Origin: Bacteroides timonensis
GTDB taxonomy: Bacteria > Bacteroidota > Bacteroidia > Bacteroidales > Bacteroidaceae
Assembly (NCBI RefSeq): GCF_000513195.1
Contig: NZ_CBVI010000087.1
Coordinates: 1 to 60,649 of the forward strand
Direction of reading: 5' to 3'
Length of the DNA: 60,649 nt
A program made the position numbers and the translations under genes. A model generated the notes under the pieces. It ran no database searches and was not told where the DNA came from. It saw only the letters and a program-made list of their open reading frames with translations. Below are positions 55,051-60,649 of this stretch, one piece after another (position 1 is the stretch's first letter; every line of letters begins with the position of its first letter).

Positions 55051-55267
55051 TTTCACGTGTTTAGCGATTATAGTACAGAGACGGCTGCACATTCCCCGTC
55101 GCTAAACACGTGAAATCACTCCGAGGAGCAAAAACACAAGGAAGGCAGCCGCTATATTTTTCATACACTTTAATTAGTATGAAACAAAAATGGCATAAAA
55201 AAGCCCGCAAATTTATTGTGAGCAAAATCCGTTGCTCTCGGTTTGTGATTAATATCACGTGTTTAGC
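55051..55267 (-). promoter_or_regulatory. Three-segment alternative hairpin leader
   Basis: In transcript order on the minus strand: segment 1 (55267-55255, GCTAAACACGTGA), segment 2 (55115-55100, TTTCACGTGTTTAGCG) and segment 3 (55066-55051, CGCTAAACACGTGAAA). Segment 2 can pair with 1 (13 bp) or with 3 (16 bp), not both. Segment 3 abuts the start codon at 55049. A 20-codon frame ends inside segment 2. Confidence 0.7.
55102..55164 (-). CDS. 20-aa hydrophobic leader peptide (candidate)
   Basis: ATG at 55164 and stop TAG at 55104-55102 encode MKNIAAAFLVFLLLGVISRV, a basic start and hydrophobic core like a mini signal or membrane peptide. The stop codon falls within hairpin segment 2, so a ribosome ending here would cover that segment. 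It could be a leader peptide or a small toxin-like peptide. The rest of 55165-55441 holds no other gene that I can support, only the upstream hairpin segment and a terminator at 55405-55440. Confidence 0.4.
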   Translation of the reverse strand: MKNIAAAFLVFLLLGVISRV

Positions 55268-55404
55268 ACTGCAAAGATGGGGATAATAATTGTAATAACC
55301 AAGAAAGCTAAAAAGAATCATATCGGATATGATATTATATTTGTTTCACGGAATCACGTTCATCCGGATGGGAAGTTTTATGCCCGTTGTGAAACATAAC
55401 TAAA

Positions 55405-55440
55405 AGAAAAAACGAAGCACAGTAGCTCCGTTTTTTCTTT
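55405..55440. terminator. Bidirectional terminator at the end of the accessory cassette
   Basis: AAAAAACGAAGC, a short loop and GCTCCGTTTTTT form a strong stem with A and T runs on both sides, just after the HIRAN gene stop. Confidence 0.8.
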
Positions 55441-55441
55441 A

Positions 55442-56269
55442 TTATAATAGCTTCTCCATGTCCTCTTTATATTTAATGAGACGCTTTTCGGCATTGTTTG
55501 CTACACCTTTTTTGTCCATACGAATAGCCTTCTCGTAAGATTTAATAGAATTACGAATATTGTCTTTTAGCCTTCGTAATGCTACTGCATCTTTTTCAGA
55601 ATTAGGCTTAACTGTATCTGTTCGATTATATAGTTCTTCCATCCAAATAGGAATCTCTACAGGTGTCTGCAACTTTTTAGCTTTTGCTTCTTGATCCGCT
55701 ATTTCTTTTAAACGCGCATCTTCCTCACGTCTAAGTTCTTCATTAGTTGGAGTATAGTATATACGCAGTGTCACAAACAATGCATCAGAGAATTCCGAAG
55801 TATAATCTCTACCAGAGTCTATAATATATACTTTCTTGATGAGATTTCTGTTGATGAGCTTTGTCACTTCTTCTGAGTCATATGCAGGAACATAGCCTAA
55901 TCTTTTACGGTCATAGACAACCTTTACAGCAAAACGGTCATAAGGATTATCGGGCTCTTTTATTAAACTAATATCACATAGTATATCTAAACTGTTTATA
56001 GTGTCTTTAGCTAATTGAGTCCGATAATGAATTCCTGCTATATTAAACTCAATGCTTCTATACTCATTATATTCACCATTATTGATTTTATCATATTCAC
56101 GTTTTATGTCTTCCTCATGTTGTAGTTTCCAATTATTGTAGGCTACTTCTGCTTTTGACTCTTTCTCTATAGACTCCTCCAGTTCTTGTTCAACTTTGCC
56201 CAAATTCTTACGTCCAGCAAACATGATAATTATAATAAAAATCACAATTGCAATTAATAATATTCCCAT
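55442..56269 (-). CDS. Membrane-anchored HIRAN-domain protein
   Basis: The 275-aa protein has an N-terminal membrane segment (residues 3-18), a coiled coil (about 24-65) and a HIRAN domain (about 72-150). The HIRAN domain shows FNIAGIHYR, EPDNPYDRFAV (105-115) and LGYVP (124-128). A charged helical tail follows (IPIWMEELYNRTDTV and RLKDNIRNSIKSYEKAIRM). HIRAN domains bind DNA ends or single strands in HLTF-like and restriction-linked proteins. Joining one to a membrane anchor is unusual. It is the last gene of the AT-rich cassette and ends at a bidirectional terminator. Confidence 0.75.
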   Translation of the reverse strand: MGILLIAIVIFIIIIMFAGRKNLGKVEQELEESIEKESKAEVAYNNWKLQHEEDIKREYDKINNGEYNEYRSIEFNIAGIHYRTQLAKDTINSLDILCDISLIKEPDNPYDRFAVKVVYDRKRLGYVPAYDSEEVTKLINRNLIKKVYIIDSGRDYTSEFSDALFVTLRIYYTPTNEELRREEDARLKEIADQEAKAKKLQTPVEIPIWMEELYNRTDTVKPNSEKDAVALRRLKDNIRNSIKSYEKAIRMDKKGVANNAEKRLIKYKEDMEKLL

Positions 56270-56288
56270 GACAATAGCTTCTTAAATG

Positions 56289-56753
56289 CTAAAATGTATA
56301 TGCCAATCCGCCACCGATTCCGTTAGAGAATAAACGTAAACTTCGTCCGGCTTTCATCTTGTAGTTGATAGAAACTAACTCACAGCATATTGCAGCTACT
56401 GCGCATACACCAGCACCAACATAGCATGCTGTTCTTGTACTATTTTTCTTCATTTTGAAGTATGGTTCTTCTTTAATTATCTCTACTTTATCATCAAGAA
56501 AAGATGCTGCTATAGCTAATCCGGTTCCTACTCCGGCAAGCCCTATCGCCGCATACTGATACTTTGCCGACTTTTCAAGATAAATACCAGCTTCTTTGAC
56601 TACATTCGATCTTCTTCTACTCTCTGTTACACTTTGACTACTTTGGGCCTTTTCTTTGTTAGCCCATTTCTCCAACTCTTTGTTTTGTGCAGATACAAAG
56701 ATAGTTACGGCGAATAATAACGCCATTGTAATAGTGATTTTCTTCATGTTCAT
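56289..56753 (-). CDS. Exported protein with two hydrophobic segments
   Basis: The 154-aa protein starts with a signal peptide (MKKITITMALLFAVTIFVSAQ, counted from Met 3) and has a charged helix (KELEKWANKEKAQSSQSVTESRRR). Two later hydrophobic stretches follow (YAAIGLAGVGTGLAIAASFL and ACYVGAGVCAVAAICCELV). The C-terminus ends GIGGGLAYTF, like an outer-membrane strand. No family is recognised. It lies between the HIRAN gene (19 bp) and the 248-aa gene (57 bp) on the same strand. Confidence 0.65.
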   Translation of the reverse strand: MNMKKITITMALLFAVTIFVSAQNKELEKWANKEKAQSSQSVTESRRRSNVVKEAGIYLEKSAKYQYAAIGLAGVGTGLAIAASFLDDKVEIIKEEPYFKMKKNSTRTACYVGAGVCAVAAICCELVSINYKMKAGRSLRLFSNGIGGGLAYTF

Positions 56754-56810
56754 TATTTGTATTAGTAAAATCGTTGCAATGTCGAAATAAAATAAGGCAT
56801 GAATAACCTT

Positions 56811-57557
56811 TTAAGATTTAATACGACTTATAATATTACTAACATCGTTAAAGTCTTCATTACATATTTTATTGAGATCCATTATTTTATACAAGGCTTT
56901 TCCTATACAACTTAATTCAATATTACCAATTTCCTCTCCAAGATCAATTCTTCCAGTTGCTATTGTTATATCTAAACGTACGAGATCTTTAACAGCATGA
57001 TATATTTCCATACCTTTCATGTCGGTATTTCGGTTAATTTTATTTTTCCAACCATATGCAGGCAAAGAGGTATGATTATATATATATTTAATTAAGCATA
57101 AGTGGGTATAGGATAATTGGGATATAGTCCGTTGTAAGTGTAATGCATTTGAATAATCAACTTCTGGGCAGAATGCCAAATTTCCAAAGAAATATCCGTA
57201 AAATTCAGTTTTCTTTTGTTCTGTATCATTAATAGCATTCTTGAATATTGCCTCAATAATATCATCTGCTTTTGAATAATTGGTATCTGATCTTAAAAAT
57301 AGATTATCATTTCTTAGTGGTATACCACGTTGAACATTTTCATTTATTTTGCTTACTGCGGCTTTATATGATATTCCTAATCGTTCCACTTCTCTTTTGG
57401 TTAGATTTTTATGGAACATATCAGGTATGATTACATCAAATGCCTTTGTAAATAATGGTTGTACTACTGCTGCCAACATTGTACCTTCAGGACTACCGTT
57501 AGATGCTAGAACAATTCCTGCAGATGCTAAAGCACTCATTATTTCGCTTTTAATCAT
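56811..57557 (-). CDS. Helical protein of unknown function in accessory cassette
   Basis: The 248-aa protein has a weakly hydrophobic N-terminus (MSALASAGIVLASNGSPEGTMLAAVVQPLF) and then an all-helical body with the notable stretch ADDIIEAIFKNAINDTEQKKTEFYGYFFGNLAF and LSYTHLCLIKYIYNHT. I recognise no family. In general look it recalls small helical partners in multigene defence islands, but that is only an impression. It is AT-rich like its neighbours. It starts 20 bp after the stop of the two-TM gene. Confidence 0.65.
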   Translation of the reverse strand: MIKSEIMSALASAGIVLASNGSPEGTMLAAVVQPLFTKAFDVIIPDMFHKNLTKREVERLGISYKAAVSKINENVQRGIPLRNDNLFLRSDTNYSKADDIIEAIFKNAINDTEQKKTEFYGYFFGNLAFCPEVDYSNALHLQRTISQLSYTHLCLIKYIYNHTSLPAYGWKNKINRNTDMKGMEIYHAVKDLVRLDITIATGRIDLGEEIGNIELSCIGKALYKIMDLNKICNEDFNDVSNIISRIKS

Positions 57558-57576
57558 TGTGATATCTTTTTAGGGG

Positions 57577-58107
57577 TTACTTGAAAACATTTAGTATTTC
57601 GTTTGCTTCGGTATATTTGAATTGAGTTTCACCGATTTCTTTTAAATAGGGTTCAAATGCCTTGTTTAATTCATCAATACATTGCTGGTGATAGGTTTCA
57701 TTTCCTCCAGAGAGGACTTTTTTGAATAGATCAGATTCTAAGACAGCTCGATACAAAATCTCTTTAGCTTTGTCATTTAGATCTGCTGCCTTGGCAACAA
57801 CAAAATCTTTCTTCCAATTATTGCTAATATTTACGTCTCCTTTAGAACGCACATTAACTGATATCTCTACGATGACAGAGAGTAAAGACCAGGCTATCAA
57901 TGTAGTCATAAGGCAATAAATGAGGATAGAGAGACCAGTCCAGTTAATGCCCTTTACCCCATAGATCTCACCATCAGAATACATCTTCCACCCAATACAA
58001 GAAGTGAAGAATACAATAATAGATGCAATAATACCCAATACAAGTACTACTTTTGCCATTGTAGCCAGCGTGCTTTCTGCTGCAGTTAATTTTTCTTTTG
58101 TTACCAT
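57577..58107 (-). CDS. Two-TM membrane protein in accessory cassette
   Basis: The 176-aa protein has two membrane segments (VVLVLGIIASIIVFFTSCIGW, about 19-39, and GLSILIYCLMTTLIAWSLLSVIVEISV, about 58-84). A cytoplasmic-type helical tail of about 90 residues follows (KDFVVAKAADLNDKAKEILYRAVLESDLFKKVL). No family is recognised. The 21-bp gap to the ATPase stop upstream points to one operon. It could be the membrane effector of the cassette. Confidence 0.65.
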   Translation of the reverse strand: MVTKEKLTAAESTLATMAKVVLVLGIIASIIVFFTSCIGWKMYSDGEIYGVKGINWTGLSILIYCLMTTLIAWSLLSVIVEISVNVRSKGDVNISNNWKKDFVVAKAADLNDKAKEILYRAVLESDLFKKVLSGGNETYHQQCIDELNKAFEPYLKEIGETQFKYTEANEILNVFK

Positions 58108-58128
58108 AATATTAGATTGTTACTATTT

Positions 58129-59382
58129 TTAAAGGCCTCCCTGTTCGCTTAATAATTGCATTTCATATTCTGCAAATAGGTCAGACTGAATTAATTTAAT
58201 ATAAGAAATCATTCTTGGATCGTTAAATCTATATACTCCCTTTCCTAATCTTTTCAATAGTTTAGAAGTATCTGAAGCTACGATCTTACTTAAAAAGTTA
58301 TTCAATGTTCCTTGAGTAATATTTTCTTTAAAGATTCGGCTATATTCTTTTCTTATTTCTGCACTTCGGATAAATTCATCATTACATAGAGAGATTGCAT
58401 ATAATATTTTTCGATATTTATCAATTGTTGAAGCTGAAAAAGAACTGATAGCATCTTTATAAGAAGTGCTTAAAGTATCAACACATTCATCGACTGATTT
58501 CTCTATAGCTCTATTAACATCTGGTAAATCAATGTATGGTTGATTATTAATAATAGCTTCTTCGGAAGCCTTTAAGGCTATCAGATGGGTGAAATGTGCA
58601 TATCCAGAACTTAAAACACATATTCTTCTTCTTGATTCTCTGGAAAATTCAATACCTAACTTTTGTTCGCCATCAACTATTATTCTGAATAATTCTTCAT
58701 TTTGCATTTTTTGCAGTTTGATTTCTTTCAAACATCTTTGAACAGAAGGATGTCCTTGCGTTAGTTTAGAGGATGTTTCTGCAATGCCAACGATAAATAA
58801 TTTTATATCGGAGTTATAATCACTTAATAGTTTGACTAATTCTGCTATTTTAAATTTATCAGATTCTTCTTTTATAGAGTCAAATTCGTCAATGAGAAAT
58901 AGTACATTAGCATCTTTTATTTTTTCAGCAACCCATGATGGAGAGTTTAGTCTATCCTCATAGCCTGATAATTCGCGAGATGTTTCAAAAGCGGCTCCAC
59001 TAAAACCAATCTCTGTTCTTTTACTATTTCTACTTTCCAAGGGGTTTACTCCAACAAAAATTAGAACCTTTTCTACTATGGTTTTAAAATTGTCGGTTTT
59101 AGAGCATTTTTTTGATATTAAATGTTTATTTGTTATATTGACTATTTGTTTTGATGTTACGTTAGCCAAAGAACTTTTTCCGACGCCACGTTCACCGAAT
59201 AATAGAACATGCTGGCCTGGGGTATTTAGGGTTGATAGGATTTGGCGAACTTCAACAGTTCTTCCTTTGAATAAACTAATATCATTAATGGGGGTATGTG
59301 GTGTAAAAACACGTCTCACGCCACTTTTTTCGATAATTCTTTCATCCTCTAAAAATGTTTCATCCGAAATATAATTATCCAT
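58129..59382 (-). CDS. AAA/STAND-like ATPase with C-terminal winged helix
   Basis: The 417-aa protein opens with the AAA_16-type leader LFKGRTVEVRQIL. Walker A is GERGVGKS (63-70), Walker B is VLFLIDEFD (160-168) and a sensor-like VGIAE lies at 198-202. A lid helix region follows, then a C-terminal part (about 310-400: IRSAEIRKEYSRIFKENITQGTLNNFLSKIV) that reads like a winged helix of Cdc6/Orc1 type. ATP-binding residues look intact. It could sense or load onto nucleic acid and signal to the membrane proteins downstream (inference). It is the first gene of the cassette, with a promoter 53 bp upstream. Confidence 0.8.
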   Translation of the reverse strand: MDNYISDETFLEDERIIEKSGVRRVFTPHTPINDISLFKGRTVEVRQILSTLNTPGQHVLLFGERGVGKSSLANVTSKQIVNITNKHLISKKCSKTDNFKTIVEKVLIFVGVNPLESRNSKRTEIGFSGAAFETSRELSGYEDRLNSPSWVAEKIKDANVLFLIDEFDSIKEESDKFKIAELVKLLSDYNSDIKLFIVGIAETSSKLTQGHPSVQRCLKEIKLQKMQNEELFRIIVDGEQKLGIEFSRESRRRICVLSSGYAHFTHLIALKASEEAIINNQPYIDLPDVNRAIEKSVDECVDTLSTSYKDAISSFSASTIDKYRKILYAISLCNDEFIRSAEIRKEYSRIFKENITQGTLNNFLSKIVASDTSKLLKRLGKGVYRFNDPRMISYIKLIQSDLFAEYEMQLLSEQGGL

Positions 59383-59434
59383 GATCTATGTTTTGCGTTA
59401 GGTAATAATGAAGAATCCCTTATCAGGATATGTC

Positions 59435-59473
59435 CAAAGGTATAGTATAAACCTTAATCCGATTTTACGGATT
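59435..59473 (-). promoter_or_regulatory. Promoter and inverted repeat ahead of the accessory cassette
   Basis: On the minus strand the -7 box TACCTTTG lies at 59435-59442. An inverted repeat AATCCG-ATTTTA-CGGATT occupies 59456-59473, the place of the -33 element, and could be an operator. Confidence 0.5.
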
Positions 59474-59567
59474 ATATCTTGGGAAGGGGTTCATGTTAGA
59501 TTAACAGTGTTTGTACTATGTTTATTGGACGCTACAAATGTGAAATTTTTAATTTATATATCAAAAT

Positions 59568-59596
59568 AAAAGCGGAGTTTTTTACACTCCGCTTTT
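59568..59596. terminator. Terminator of the upstream HTH gene
   Basis: An 11-bp stem AAAAGCGGAGT (59568-59578) / ACTCCGCTTTT (59586-59596) closes the HTH gene and isolates the accessory cassette. Confidence 0.8.
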
Positions 59597-59614
59597 CAAT
59601 AATAAATTGTATGA

Positions 59615-60082
59615 TTAGAAGTTTGCCACCTCATAATATTTAAAGAAGTAATACATAGCGACTTTGTGCCATTTGGTTAGATCCTTATCTCCGGAGAGAA
59701 CAGAAGACACAGTGCATTTGTCAATGCCGGTGTAGTTACTCAGATGCTTGGCTTTTAAGCCAAGTTTATCCATACGTCCTTTGATCCAGTCAACGGTAAT
59801 GTTGTCGATATCCTTACGGTCAAAGTTTACAGCGGATACAGTCAGCTTCCAGTCTTCGGGGATCTCTCCCTTAAACATCTCACGTACGCGTTCGGTCAGT
59901 TCCTTTTTAGAGAGAAACTTGTCATTTACCAGGTCCTTTTGTTCGGCACGAACAATCAGGCGTCCTTCTGAGTAGGAGACGATTTCAATAACGATGTGCC
60001 CGTAGCGGCGGTACTGCTTTGCGAACTCTTCGAGCCGCTTTTTAACCTCTGCAGTGAGAGGAAGTAAATCTAAATTCTTCAT
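59615..60082 (-). CDS. HTH (XRE/Cro-like) domain phage regulator
   Basis: The 155-aa protein has a novel N-terminal domain (KKRLEEFAKQYRRYGHIVIEIVSYSEGRLIVRAEQ). The C-terminal helix-turn-helix (about 105-150) reads KLGLKAKHLSNYTGIDKCTVSSVLSGDKDLTKW, the XRE pattern. It probably binds DNA as a phage regulator. It is a single gene between two terminators (59568-59596 and 60131-60152). A 23-bp palindrome 470 bp upstream is a possible target. Confidence 0.7.
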   Translation of the reverse strand: MKNLDLLPLTAEVKKRLEEFAKQYRRYGHIVIEIVSYSEGRLIVRAEQKDLVNDKFLSKKELTERVREMFKGEIPEDWKLTVSAVNFDRKDIDNITVDWIKGRMDKLGLKAKHLSNYTGIDKCTVSSVLSGDKDLTKWHKVAMYYFFKYYEVANF

Positions 60083-60130
60083 GTTACATCAATTTACGAT
60101 TTGACAATCGGGTTAATATTCATTTTAAAA

Positions 60131-60152
60131 GGTGGGGGAATTATCCCCCACC
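60131..60152 (-). terminator. Terminator of the 111-aa gene
   Basis: GGTGGGGG (60131-60138) and CCCCCACC (60145-60152) form an 8-bp stem. TTTT follows on the minus strand. Confidence 0.7.
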
Positions 60153-60156
60153 AGAA

Positions 60157-60492
60157 TCACAATTTGATAAGTTCCAACTTCTTTATGTCGAAAATGGCAA
60201 TCTGCTTATTTTCACGCCCGAATTGCTTCGCTTCTTCAAGGTTGGTGAAAATCCGGACACTGTCAAAATAGAACTGTTCGTTCTCTTCATTCAGCCATCC
60301 GCCGACTTTCTTTTCGTGCACTAAAGCATGGTTAAGAACTCTTTCCAGTCCTTCTTCTCCGAAACTGTCTTGTGTTTCGAGGTAGGCGACTGAAATACCT
60401 TTTGTGACCTTTTTTAAGGTTGTCAGGTCAACCGTGAACCCTGTAGGGTTCGCCTTGGCTATCTCGAGAATAGCCGAGATTAATTGTTCCAT
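60157..60492 (-). CDS. 111-aa protein, unknown, possibly early phage gene
   Basis: The protein (MEQLISAILEIAKANPTGFTVDLTTLKKVTKGISVAYLETQDSFG...) is a small alpha/beta protein. Its GFTVDLTTL and VRIFTNLEEAKQFGRENKQIAIFDI segments recur, from memory, in many Bacteroides proteins without known role. It lies directly behind the strongest promoter-operator of the prophage. It has its own terminator. Confidence 0.65.
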   Translation of the reverse strand: MEQLISAILEIAKANPTGFTVDLTTLKKVTKGISVAYLETQDSFGEEGLERVLNHALVHEKKVGGWLNEENEQFYFDSVRIFTNLEEAKQFGRENKQIAIFDIKKLELIKL

Positions 60493-60539
60493 AATATAAA
60501 GAACTTATGCGGACGTCACCCGCGTTTGTTATGACTCTG

Positions 60540-60574
60540 CAAAGATATAGGAAAGTTTGTTAGTAACAAACTTT
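60540..60574 (-). promoter_or_regulatory. Phage promoter with 23-bp palindromic operator
   Basis: On the minus strand, TTTG (60567-60570), a 19-bp spacer and TATCTTTG (60540-60547) form a perfect promoter. A perfect 23-bp palindrome (half AAAGTTTGTTA about a central G, 60552-60574) overlaps the -33 and spacer. Confidence 0.8.
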
Positions 60575-60649
60575 TTTCTCTAATATTTTAGTGGTTTCTT
60601 ATTTTTTCTTCCAGCTCATCATGCTTTCGGACTGATTCATCCATAGTGG

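Noticed and set aside
55061..55321. 86-aa minus-strand frame over the alternative-hairpin leader
   Set aside because: It overlaps all three hairpin segments, has no family or ribosome-site support and is Cys/Tyr-rich in a way typical of random frames. The 20-aa frame in another phase fits the layout better.

Overview
The window looks like a Bacteroides chromosome (order Bacteroidales). The evidence is promoters of the form TTTG-N19-TAnnTTTG, gene content such as a TonB-type outer-membrane barrel, a PorT-like protein, a TlpA-like disulfide protein, pyrB-pyrI, fucO, prs and an AbgT transporter, and a tRNA-Arg that carries a phage of the type integrated in this group. I cannot name the species.

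Positions 1-33.8 kb are host chromosome. The left edge cuts an IS982-family transposase. Next come an RmlD-like reductase and a two-component system (sensor kinase, OmpR-type regulator) with a downstream barrel protein and a divergent TonB-receptor-like barrel. The intergenic space of that divergent pair holds a 22-bp-period repeat array. Then come a VOC protein, fucO, a TlpA-like thioredoxin protein, fhs, glyA, a PorT-like protein, a flavin reductase, pyrI/pyrB, a class A penicillin-binding protein, an HPPK-like remnant, kdsB, an inactive-looking M16 peptidase homologue, a MORN-repeat protein and prs. A 1466-residue tandem sensor-kinase protein with its response regulator and an AbgT-family transporter follow. 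fhs and glyA serve one-carbon metabolism, pyrB/pyrI and prs serve nucleotide synthesis, and kdsB plus the PBP serve the envelope.

A tRNA-Arg (anticodon TCT, 33886-33959) is followed directly by a tyrosine integrase. From there to the right edge the DNA is prophage. Apart from the integrase and two small genes, every gene lies on the minus strand. Read right to left in transcription order they are: a 111-aa gene behind a promoter with a 23-bp palindrome, an HTH protein, a five-gene AT-rich cassette (AAA ATPase, two-TM protein, helical protein, secreted/membrane protein, TM-HIRAN protein), a chain of tiny overlapping genes behind a possible leader-peptide attenuator, tail genes (including tape measure and a 2.5-kaa fibre), and a lysis block (holin, M15 endolysin, possible spanin). 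No capsid, portal or terminase gene is in the window, so they lie further right or are absent.

The strongest candidates for something undescribed are the self-contained ATPase/HIRAN membrane cassette (55.4-59.6 kb), the three-segment mutually exclusive hairpin with a 20-aa hydrophobic leader peptide (55.05-55.27 kb), the tandem double sensor kinase, and several structured intergenic repeats (two 22-bp-period arrays with inverted symmetry, and two covarying hairpins). All function statements rest on reading motifs by eye. No database search was possible.
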